Below are positions 7,035 to 13,763 of a DNA stretch of 14,283 nucleotides, one piece after another. A model generated the notes under the pieces. It searched no databases. It was not told the origin of the DNA and saw only the letters and a program-made list of their open reading frames with translations. Positions within the stretch are counted from its first letter, which is position 1, and the number at the start of each line of letters is the position of its first letter. The position numbers were made by a program, and so were the translations under genes. Origin of the DNA: Spyradocola sp034113365 (GTDB lineage Bacteria; Bacillota; Clostridia; Christensenellales; UBA1750); NCBI GenBank assembly GCA_034113365.1, contig JAXEXP010000162.1:1-14283 (forward strand). The letters run 5' to 3'.

Positions 7035-8564
7035 CTACCTCCAGTATTTTTCATTGCTGCTGCGGTAGGAGACGGCCTCGGCGATGTGCTCCTCCTCCAC
7101 GCGCACGCTGCCTGCCAGGTCCGCGATGGTGCGCGCCACGCGCAGCACGCGGGTGTAGGCGCGCATGGACAGGCCCAGGCTCTTCATGCACTGCATCAGC
7201 AGCGCGCGGGCGGGCTCGGTCGCGCCGCACAGCTGCTCCAGGCGGCCGGCGGGCAGGCGGGCGTTGCAGGAAAAGCCCAGGGTCCCGTAGCGCGCGTTCT
7301 GCACGGCGCGGGCCTTCTCCACGCGTTCGCGGACGGCGGCGCTGCTCTCGGCGGGCGCGGCGTCGGCAAACACCTCCTCGGGCGGCACGGCGTCCATCTC
7401 CACCACCATGTCGATGCGGTCGAGCAGGGGGCCGGAGATGCGGCTGAGATACCGCTGCACCTCGTGGGGCGAGCAGCGGCAGCGACGGGTGCGCGAGCCG
7501 TAGTTTCCGCAGGGGCAGGGGTTCATCGCGCACACCAGCTGGAAGCGCGCCGGATACACGCAGCGCGCGTTGACGCGGGCGACGGTGACCTCGCCGTCCT
7601 CCATGGGCTGGCGCAGCGCCTCGAGCACGGGCCGCGGGAACTCGGGCAGCTCGTCGAGGAAGAGCACGCCGTTGTGCGCCTTGGAGATCTCGCCGGGCAT
7701 GGCGTACCTGCCGCCGCCGATCAGCGCCGCGGCCGAGGTGGTGTGGTGCGGCGCGGAAAAGGGCCGCTGCTGCATCAATCCGCCCGAAAAGCCGTCCGTG
7801 ACGGAGTGGATGACGGTGGTCTCCAGCGCCTCCTGCTCCGTCATGCGCGGAAGGATCCCCGGCAGGCAGCGGGCCAGCATGGTCTTGCCCGAGCCCGCGG
7901 TGCCGATCAGCAGCAGGTTGTGCCCGCCCGCCGCCGCGATCTCCAGCGCGCGCCGCGCCGACAGCTGCCCGCGGATGCGCGCCATGTCCACCTCGGGCGG
8001 CACGGACGCATCCTGCGCGCGGTAGGGCTGTGTGGCCAGCGGCTGCACGCCGCCTTTGCCTGTCAGGTAGCCCACCGCCTGCCCAAGGCTCTCCACCGGC
8101 AGCAGCTCGATGCCGCTGAGCGACGCGCACTCGCGCGCGTTCTGCGCGGGCAGCAGCGCCCTTTTCACCTTGAGCTCCCGCGCCTTGAGCAGCATGGGCA
8201 GCGCGCCCGTGACCGCGCCCACCGAGCCGTCCAGCGACAGCGCGCCCAACGCCATCACGCCCTCCAGCGCGGGCAGCGGGATGCCGCCCGACGCCGCGAG
8301 GATGCCCAGCGCCATGGGCAGGTCGTACCACGGGCCCTCCTTTTTGATGTCTGCCGGGGCCAGGTTGATGGTGATGGAGGCCGTGGGGAAGCGGAAGCCG
8401 CTGTTCTTCATCGCGGTGCGCACGCGCTCGCGGCTCTCGCGCACGGCGGCGTCGGGCAGGCCGACGACGTCCATCTGCGGCAGGCCGTCGCGCACGTCCA
8501 CCTCCACGCGCATGGGGTAGCCCTCGATCCCGATGCGTCCAAAGCTCGCAACCGTCGCCAGCAT
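7035..8564 (-). CDS. comM: ComM/YifB-family Mg-chelatase-like AAA+ ATPase
   Basis: In Gram-negative species ComM is a hexameric helicase that extends strand exchange (branch migration) during natural transformation; Bacillota members are usually annotated YifB and are less studied. The protein has 509 residues, as expected. It shows an N-terminal ChlI-type, Lon-like domain ('GLPQMDVVGLPDAAVRESRERVR', 27-49), Walker A GTAGSGKT (221-228), 'FSAPHHTTS' (269-277), 'PGEISKAHNG' then Walker B VLFLDELPEF (300-309), the cysteine-rich 'MNPCPCGNYG' with a second pair at Cys362/Cys364, and 'ISGPLLDRID' (376-385) with a likely arginine finger. A C-terminal Mg-chelatase helical domain ends the protein. The open frame extends to 8663, but the conserved N-terminus begins at ATG 8564, preceded by GGGAGGAG a few bases upstream. 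The neighbouring dprA supports a role in DNA uptake. Confidence 0.94.
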   Translation of the reverse strand: MLATVASFGRIGIEGYPMRVEVDVRDGLPQMDVVGLPDAAVRESRERVRTAMKNSGFRFPTASITINLAPADIKKEGPWYDLPMALGILAASGGIPLPALEGVMALGALSLDGSVGAVTGALPMLLKARELKVKRALLPAQNARECASLSGIELLPVESLGQAVGYLTGKGGVQPLATQPYRAQDASVPPEVDMARIRGQLSARRALEIAAAGGHNLLLIGTAGSGKTMLARCLPGILPRMTEQEALETTVIHSVTDGFSGGLMQQRPFSAPHHTTSAAALIGGGRYAMPGEISKAHNGVLFLDELPEFPRPVLEALRQPMEDGEVTVARVNARCVYPARFQLVCAMNPCPCGNYGSRTRRCRCSPHEVQRYLSRISGPLLDRIDMVVEMDAVPPEEVFADAAPAESSAAVRERVEKARAVQNARYGTLGFSCNARLPAGRLEQLCGATEPARALLMQCMKSLGLSMRAYTRVLRVARTIADLAGSVRVEEEHIAEAVSYRSSNEKYWR

Positions 8565-8586
8565 ATCTCCTCCCCCTTCCAGCCTT

Positions 8587-8985
8587 CTATTTCTTGAACA
8601 CGATGAGCTTGTTTCCGATGAAATTGACCGCCATGGAGAACACCGTCGCCACGATCTTGCCAAGGTACGGGTTCATCCCGAGCGTCTCCTGCGTCAGCAC
8701 CAGCACCAGCGTCGAGACGAGCAGCGCCGCAAGGTTCACCGCGAGGAACAGCAGCAGCTGCACCTTCGTCATGGCCTCGCGCTGCGCAAACGTCCAGCGC
8801 TTGTTGAGCACGAGGCTGTTGCACAGCCCCGCTGCGTAGCCGACGGCCTGCGCCAATACATAGTAGCGCTTGAAAAACGGTATGAACAGCAAACCTGAGT
8901 ACACCGCGTAGTCGATCACGGTGTTGAGCACGCCCACAAGGCCGAACTTGACGGCCTGGGCCAGCAGCTTTTTGAGCTTATCCAC
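8587..8985 (-). CDS. GtrA-family membrane protein (putative lipid-linked sugar translocase)
   Basis: This is a 132-residue, strongly hydrophobic protein with four predicted membrane segments (about 12-34, 41-60, 77-97, 106-127). The GtrA-family signature is clear: 'KFGLVGVLNTVIDYAVY' in the first segment, 'NKRWTF' (61-66) after the second and 'NFIGNKLIVFKK' at the end. GtrA proteins are thought to move polyprenyl-phosphate-linked sugars across the membrane for glycosyltransferases that act outside. The start is GTG 8985, supported by AGGAGG (9000-8995) nine bases upstream and immediately next to the stop codon of the giant glycosyltransferase gene. This 15-base junction suggests the two genes work together, GtrA supplying donor to the GT-C modules; that is inference. 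No GtrB/DPM-type donor synthase is in the window. The gene is 22 bases before comM. Confidence 0.9.
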   Translation of the reverse strand: MDKLKKLLAQAVKFGLVGVLNTVIDYAVYSGLLFIPFFKRYYVLAQAVGYAAGLCNSLVLNKRWTFAQREAMTKVQLLLFLAVNLAALLVSTLVLVLTQETLGMNPYLGKIVATVFSMAVNFIGNKLIVFKK

Positions 8986-8994
8986 GCGCCGCGC

Positions 8995-9000
8995 CCTCCT
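8995..9000 (-). promoter_or_regulatory. Shine-Dalgarno site deciding the GTG start of the gtrA-like gene
   Basis: A full AGGAGG directly follows the TAA stop codon of the preceding gene (9003-9001) and lies nine bases before GTG 8985. The N-terminus starting at this GTG has the usual GtrA length, and no ATG lies nearby, so the GTG start is well supported. Confidence 0.75.
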
Positions 9001-12000
9001 TTAGTACAGCGTCCACGAGGGCAGCCACTTGAGCAGCGAGGCGTGGAATTCCGTCATCGGGATGCCCGTGAGCACGGGGTAGAACAGCGCGTACAGCACG
9101 CCTACCACGACCATCAGGCCGAGCAGCGCCGTCTTTCCCCACTTCTTTTTGTCGCACAGGTCCTCAAAGAACAGCACCGTGGCCAGCACGATGAAGGGCA
9201 CCGACGCGAAGTAGTGGTACACAAACGTGATGCGCGGCACCAGCACCCAGGGCAGGTAGTTGGCCGCAAAGCCGATCAGCACCCACCAGTAGCGGCGGTC
9301 GTGCTTGCCGTAGCCCTGCACCAGGCGCATGATCACCCAGATCAGGCAGGCAAGGCCCGTCCACCACACCGCAGGGCTACCCAGCGCCGATATGGACGAC
9401 ACCCAGCCCTCGGGCATGGAGTCGGAGACGTAATACCAGATGTTGCGGATGTCCAGCGGCCACTGGTACCACGAGGACTGGAAGGGATGCGACTCAAACA
9501 CGCCCTTGTGGTAGTTGAGCATGTGCAGCTGGTAGTTCCACACCTCTTTGAGGCCGTGTCCGGGCGCGTCGATGCGCAGGAACTGGTAGTACGAGCCGAT
9601 GTAGATGGCGATGGGGATCACCACGAAGAACAGGCAGCAGGCCAGCAGCGTCCACAGCGCGCACCTGGGGAACCTGCCCACGATGCGCTGCGCCTGCGCG
9701 CGGCGCTCGGCCGAGAGGTTCTCAACGGCCAGATCCGCCTTTGCCTCGCGGTACTCCTTGCAGCGCGCATAGAAGATCATAAAGAACAGCACCGCTAGGC
9801 CCACCGCGGCGTAGCAGCCGATCCACTTGCTGGCCATGCCAAGGCCCATGAACAGCCCCGACAGCAGCAGCGGCACGAAGGTTTTCCACAGCTTGTCGTG
9901 GTAGAAGCTCATGTACGCGTAGCGCAGCATGAAATAGAAACCGAGGATGATGAACAGCACCGGGTAGGAGTCGATGGTGCCCAGGCGCGTCTGCGCAAGG
10001 TGCATGAAGTCAAACGTGAACAGGAAGGTGCCAAACGTCGCGTACAGCGGCTTTCGGAACAGCAGCTTGCACAGCAGGTACATCGCGGGCACCATCAGCA
10101 CACCCGCAAGCGTGCCCGCAAAGCGCCAGCCAAAGGGCGTCATGCCAAAGGCCTGTATGCTCCACGAGATGAACACCTTGCCAAGCGGCGGGTGGGTGTT
10201 TTCGTACCACTCCATGTTGTGGTTCTGCTCGTAGGCGGTGCGGCCGTGGTACACCTCGTCAAAGTACATGCCGTTCATGTAGGACATCTGCGCGGGCACG
10301 ATGGCCTGCTCGTCGGTCAGCTCCGGCGCGGTGCAGGAGGCAACGGGCAGCAGTTCGTCGCCCTCGCCGAACACCGCGACCTCAAAGAGCTTGATCTGGC
10401 TGTTGGTCACGGTCAGGCGCACGTAGCGCGCGCTGGTCTGCGTCTCCACCGAGTGCCACTTGAACATGTCGTGCACGCCCACCGACTGCGCCACCTCGCC
10501 GCTCCAGCTCACGCCGTCGTCGGAGAAGCTGATGGTGAAGTCGCCGTAGGGGATCTCGCCGTAGTAGCGCACCTCGGCGACGTCCTGCGCCTGCCCCAGG
10601 TCGATCACGGCGCTGTCGCCCTCATTGCCCGTCCACAGCGTCTGCGGCGCGGTGAAATCGCCCAGCTGGTAGAAGGCCGTCACGGCGTACACCAGCGTCA
10701 GCGCGGCCATCAGGATGTAGTCCGCCCGCTTCATGCGGAAGGAGGCCCGATCGCCTGCGACCTTCGCATCGGGCAGGCGCGCGCCCAGCACCTGCCGGCG
10801 CAGCGGCGGACGGCGCACGCCCTCGGGGTCGGCCTCCTGCACGGCGCCGCGCCAGCACAGGTCCATGCTGATCTCGATCAGGTAGAAGAACAGCAGCAGG
10901 TTCACCACCGCCGCAGCGATGCCGATGTAGCGGTTCTCCGACAGCACATGCGTGTTTTGCAGCACGATGTAAATGTTGATTGCATTGGTCACGGAAAAGC
11001 CCGCCGCCGTCCACCACAGGCGCTTATCGCCGTACAGCAGGGCCGCAAGGAGCAGCAGCATCAGCGCGGGGAACATGTAGCGCTCGTGCATGCGCACGCC
11101 CAGGCAGAACACGCCCGCCAGCATCAGCGCCGTGCACAGCGGCACCGCGCGCAGCTTGCCGGACTTGAACATCAGAATCAGCGCCAGCGCCACGCTGACC
11201 GCCATGCCGATGAGGCCCCAGGCGGAATAGCTCAGCCCCAGTATCGTCGTCTCCTGCGCCACCCAGTTGCCGCCCGCGATGTAGAACAGGTTGAGCGCGT
11301 TGACGGTGGCGTAGGGATAGGAGGTGAGCGTGGAGAGGTATTTATCAAAGATGTAGCCGATGGGCTGCCTGATCAGGAAGGGCAGCGCGATGACCGCCGC
11401 CACGCAAAGGCACAGCCCGATGCCGCGCAGCAGACGCAGGAAGCCGCACTTGGGATCCTCGCGGATCTCGATCACGTAGCCGCCCAGCAGGATCACGCCC
11501 AGCATCAGCGCCTGCGGCTTGACCATCAGCGCCACGGCGTACCAGATCGCGGCGATGTCGGGCTTTCTTTGCAGGAAGGCGTCCAGCACCAGCAGCATCA
11601 GCAGCACCAGCACCGCGTCCATCTGCCCCCACATCGCGCTGTCCAGTATCGCGGCGGGCATAAACGCCCAGGCAGCCGCCGCCAGCAGCGCCCAGGTGGA
11701 CTTACCATAGCGCCTGCCGATGCGGTAGAGCAGGTAGGAAATGGCCACGTCGCAGGCGATGGCGGGCAGCTTGAGCAGCAGCAGATAGGCCGTGCTGCCC
11801 GGCGCCAGGTTCAGCGCGCCCGCGATCAGCCCCTGCAGTCCCAGCACGTACATGTACCCCGGCGGGTAGTCGCAGAAGCCCTGCGCGTAGAAGTCCGCGG
11901 GGCCGTACTTGGCCACCATCTGCCCCCACGCGGTGAAGCAGTTGACGTCCACATCGTAGCCGGGGTTGGCCGCGGCAAGGTAGAGCCGCAGCGCCGCCGC

Positions 12001-12750
12001 CGCGGTGAGCAGGATCGCAAGGATCTGTTTGCTCAGCTTATCGTCAGCCTGCACGCCGCGCAGCCGGTACACCGCGATGATGAGCAGCAGCGCGAACACG
12101 CACGCGATGAAGGTCTGCGTGGGCACCCAGTCGGCGCCCTCGGTCTCCTCCTCCGAGGCGGAGGCGCTGACGGGCGCGTCCTTCAGGCTCTGGATCTCAA
12201 AGCCCACGGGCACCTCGTCCACGCGCTCGACCACCACGTCGTCAAACCACGCGGTGCCCAGGTTCTCCTCGCCGTAGAAGCCCACGCGCAGCGCCACGGT
12301 GATGCTGTTCTGGAACAGGCCGGTCTTGCCGTACAGCTCCACGTCGACCCAACTTCCGTCGGTGTCGGTGTAGTCGCCCGACACGGCCAGCGAGCCCGTG
12401 ACCGACAGGTTGCCGCCGATGCAGATGGGGTCGCCGCCCGCGGCCTTCATGCGCGCCGAAATGTGGTACAGGCTGTTGCCCTTGACGGGCACCTCCTGCT
12501 CCAGGCGCGCGTCGTTGCGCAGGAAGTTCTCCAGCCGCACGCAGGTGCCGCTGTCGTTTTCCTCCGTCCAGTACGCGGAGACCTCGTCGTCCATCGTCCA
12601 GGCCGCGTACGTCCAGCCCACCGGCAGGCCGCTCTCGTCCAGCTGGGAAAAATCGCCATTCTGCACGAGATTTTCGCCCGCCAGCGCCGTGACGGGCAGG
12701 CACAGCGCCAGCAGCAGCGCCAGAAGCAGGGTGCAAAGTTTCTTTTTCAT
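9001..12750 (-). CDS. Giant double GT-C glycosyltransferase: carbohydrate-binding-like domain, Gpi18-like module, discoidin-containing PMT module
   Basis: The 1249-residue protein has a signal peptide (1-24, ending TALA/GENL), then a CBM4/9-like beta-sandwich (25-178; 'LVQNGDFSQLD' to 'TAWFDDVVVERV') and an acidic spacer. Module A (about 205-632) is multi-spanning and resembles Gpi18-like mannosyltransferases: YDVDVNCF with Asp266/Asp268, DYPPGY (294-299), MWGQMD (373-378), HERYMFP (555-561). A basic linker (632-674) follows. Module B (675-1249) is PMT-like: one membrane segment, a discoidin (F5/8C)-like insert (about 700-796), YFDEVYHGR with Asp831/Glu832, THPPLGK (852-858), 'TRLGTIDSYPVLF', 'ASKWIGCYA' and 'IRNIWYYVS'. 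GT-C enzymes transfer sugar from lipid-phosphate donors on the outer membrane face; acceptor and sugar are unknown. ATG 12750 has GAGG eight bases upstream; TTG 12756 is too close to it. The gene follows yraN by 15 bases. Confidence 0.88.
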   Translation of the reverse strand: MKKKLCTLLLALLLALCLPVTALAGENLVQNGDFSQLDESGLPVGWTYAAWTMDDEVSAYWTEENDSGTCVRLENFLRNDARLEQEVPVKGNSLYHISARMKAAGGDPICIGGNLSVTGSLAVSGDYTDTDGSWVDVELYGKTGLFQNSITVALRVGFYGEENLGTAWFDDVVVERVDEVPVGFEIQSLKDAPVSASASEEETEGADWVPTQTFIACVFALLLIIAVYRLRGVQADDKLSKQILAILLTAAAALRLYLAAANPGYDVDVNCFTAWGQMVAKYGPADFYAQGFCDYPPGYMYVLGLQGLIAGALNLAPGSTAYLLLLKLPAIACDVAISYLLYRIGRRYGKSTWALLAAAAWAFMPAAILDSAMWGQMDAVLVLLMLLVLDAFLQRKPDIAAIWYAVALMVKPQALMLGVILLGGYVIEIREDPKCGFLRLLRGIGLCLCVAAVIALPFLIRQPIGYIFDKYLSTLTSYPYATVNALNLFYIAGGNWVAQETTILGLSYSAWGLIGMAVSVALALILMFKSGKLRAVPLCTALMLAGVFCLGVRMHERYMFPALMLLLLAALLYGDKRLWWTAAGFSVTNAINIYIVLQNTHVLSENRYIGIAAAVVNLLLFFYLIEISMDLCWRGAVQEADPEGVRRPPLRRQVLGARLPDAKVAGDRASFRMKRADYILMAALTLVYAVTAFYQLGDFTAPQTLWTGNEGDSAVIDLGQAQDVAEVRYYGEIPYGDFTISFSDDGVSWSGEVAQSVGVHDMFKWHSVETQTSARYVRLTVTNSQIKLFEVAVFGEGDELLPVASCTAPELTDEQAIVPAQMSYMNGMYFDEVYHGRTAYEQNHNMEWYENTHPPLGKVFISWSIQAFGMTPFGWRFAGTLAGVLMVPAMYLLCKLLFRKPLYATFGTFLFTFDFMHLAQTRLGTIDSYPVLFIILGFYFMLRYAYMSFYHDKLWKTFVPLLLSGLFMGLGMASKWIGCYAAVGLAVLFFMIFYARCKEYREAKADLAVENLSAERRAQAQRIVGRFPRCALWTLLACCLFFVVIPIAIYIGSYYQFLRIDAPGHGLKEVWNYQLHMLNYHKGVFESHPFQSSWYQWPLDIRNIWYYVSDSMPEGWVSSISALGSPAVWWTGLACLIWVIMRLVQGYGKHDRRYWWVLIGFAANYLPWVLVPRITFVYHYFASVPFIVLATVLFFEDLCDKKKWGKTALLGLMVVVGVLYALFYPVLTGIPMTEFHASLLKWLPSWTLY

Positions 12751-12765
12751 ACTCAAAACCTCGCG

Positions 12766-13140
12766 TCACACAAAAGTTCTTCCGCGCTCCAGCGGAAATG
12801 CGTCCTCGATGTGGTGGATGTTCATCTGCGCGCCGTCAAAGGCCAGCTCCACCACGTCAAAGCGCGCAGGGCGGTCCAGCCCGCCCGTGTTCATCATATA
12901 AACGACGGCCGCACGGCTGATGCGCCGCCGCTTGCCCCGGTCCACGGCCGCAGAGCCGGAGACGCCCGGCTTGCGCAGCTTGACCTCCACAAACACCGTG
13001 ACCGCGCCGTCGCGCATCACCAGGTCCAGCTCGTCGTGGCCCACGCGCACGTTGCGGCCCAGGCAGGCGTAGCCCTTGCGCTCCAGGTAGCGCAGCGCCG
13101 TCTCCTCGCCGGTTTTCCCCAGCTTCTGATTGCCGCTCAT
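12766..13140 (-). CDS. yraN: UPF0102 protein YraN, predicted endonuclease-like fold
   Basis: The 124-residue protein belongs to the UPF0102/YraN family, small proteins with a Holliday-junction-resolvase/restriction-endonuclease-like fold. Visible motifs are an N-terminal 'GKTGEETALRYLERKGY' (8-24), then 'HDELDLVMRDG' with Glu37 and Asp39, then 'VFVEVKLR' with Glu52 and Lys54, forming the expected E-x-D ... E-x-K metal-site pattern, and a C-terminal 'RFDVVEL'. The cellular role is not established; it is repeatedly found beside rnhB, comM and dprA, which suggests DNA processing. The start is ATG 13140, overlapping the rnhB stop by four bases (ATGA), so it is probably translated by coupling; there is no strong Shine-Dalgarno of its own. 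The usual residue before the Glu is Gly; here it is Asp36, a small deviation. Confidence 0.93.
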   Translation of the reverse strand: MSGNQKLGKTGEETALRYLERKGYACLGRNVRVGHDELDLVMRDGAVTVFVEVKLRKPGVSGSAAVDRGKRRRISRAAVVYMMNTGGLDRPARFDVVELAFDGAQMNIHHIEDAFPLERGRTFV

Positions 13141-13763
13141 TTGGGCTCGAACGCCGACCGGATGAACAGCCTTCGGTGCGCCGGGCAGGGGCCGTAGGCG
13201 CGCAGCGCCTCATAGTGCGCGGCGGTGCCGTAGCCCTTGTGCTGCGCAAAGCCGTACTGCGGGTATTCCCGGTCCAGCTCCAGCATCATGCGGTCCCTGG
13301 TGACCTTGGCGACGATGGAGGCCGCCGCGATGCAGTAGCACTCCGCGTCGCCGTGCACGATGCCCTCCTGCGGGACGCTCACGTCCAGATCGCGCTCGGC
13401 GTCCACCAGGATGCGGTCGGGGTGCGCCGCCTCGATGGCGCGCTTCATCGCCAGCCGCGCGGCGTTTTTGATGTTGAGCGTCTCGATCTCCTCCACCGAC
13501 GCCACGCCCACGCCCACGGCCTGCGCCACGCGAAATATCTCCTCAAACAGCGCCTCGCGCTTCTTTTCCGATACCTTCTTGCTGTCGTTGACGTCCATCA
13601 GCAGCGGCTCGGGCGGCATCGCCACGCATGCGGCCACCACGGGGCCGGCCAGCGGCCCGCGTCCCGCCTCGTCCACGCCCGCAAGGCGGATGCCCAGCGC
13701 CCAGTCCTCCCGCTCCCGGCGCGTCATGCGCTCGATGCGCGCCTCCTTAGTCTCCCTGGGCAT
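13137..13763 (-). CDS. rnhB: Ribonuclease HII
   Basis: RNase HII removes RNA from RNA-DNA hybrids and nicks at single ribonucleotides left in DNA. The 208-residue protein shows the expected catalytic residues: Asp31 and Glu32 in GVDEAGRGPLAGPVVAA, Asp121 in 'ILVDAERDL' and Asp139 in 'HGDAECYCIAAASIVAKVTRD'. The 18-residue spacing of the last two equals that in the E. coli enzyme. 'DSKKVSEKKRE' (60-70) and the C-terminal 'QHKGYGTAAHYEAL' are also typical. The charged N-terminal extension of about 25 residues before the first motif is family-compatible. The start is ATG 13763 behind a strong GGAGGAGGAG tract and overlaps the end of rbgA by 17 bases. Together with rbgA and yraN it forms a tightly packed, translationally coupled set. 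Confidence 0.97.
   Translation of the reverse strand: MPRETKEARIERMTRREREDWALGIRLAGVDEAGRGPLAGPVVAACVAMPPEPLLMDVNDSKKVSEKKREALFEEIFRVAQAVGVGVASVEEIETLNIKNAARLAMKRAIEAAHPDRILVDAERDLDVSVPQEGIVHGDAECYCIAAASIVAKVTRDRMMLELDREYPQYGFAQHKGYGTAAHYEALRAYGPCPAHRRLFIRSAFEPK

Noticed and set aside
6072..8597. An 841-codon plus-strand open frame opposite dprA and comM.
   Set aside because: Same codon-bias shadow: low-complexity His/Arg/Ala-rich translation and no family motif, opposite two well-recognised genes.
8565..8663. Upstream extension of the comM frame into the gtrA-like gene.
   Set aside because: The conserved YifB start (MLATVASFG) is at 8564 behind a strong GGAGG, and the extension overlaps the 3' end of a clear GtrA coding sequence.
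11519..11620. CAGCA-type repeats suggesting a microsatellite or phase-variable tract in the glycosyltransferase gene.
   Set aside because: They are irregular, in frame, and encode a leucine-rich membrane helix (VLLMLLVL). They reflect the codon choice CTG for leucine, not a uniform repeat.
9898..13197. A 1099-codon open frame on the plus strand opposite the giant glycosyltransferase gene and yraN.
   Set aside because: It is a shadow of GC-ending codon use on the minus strand. Its translation is rich in His, Arg, Gln, Ala and Gly with no recognisable domain, while the minus strand encodes clear conserved motifs throughout.
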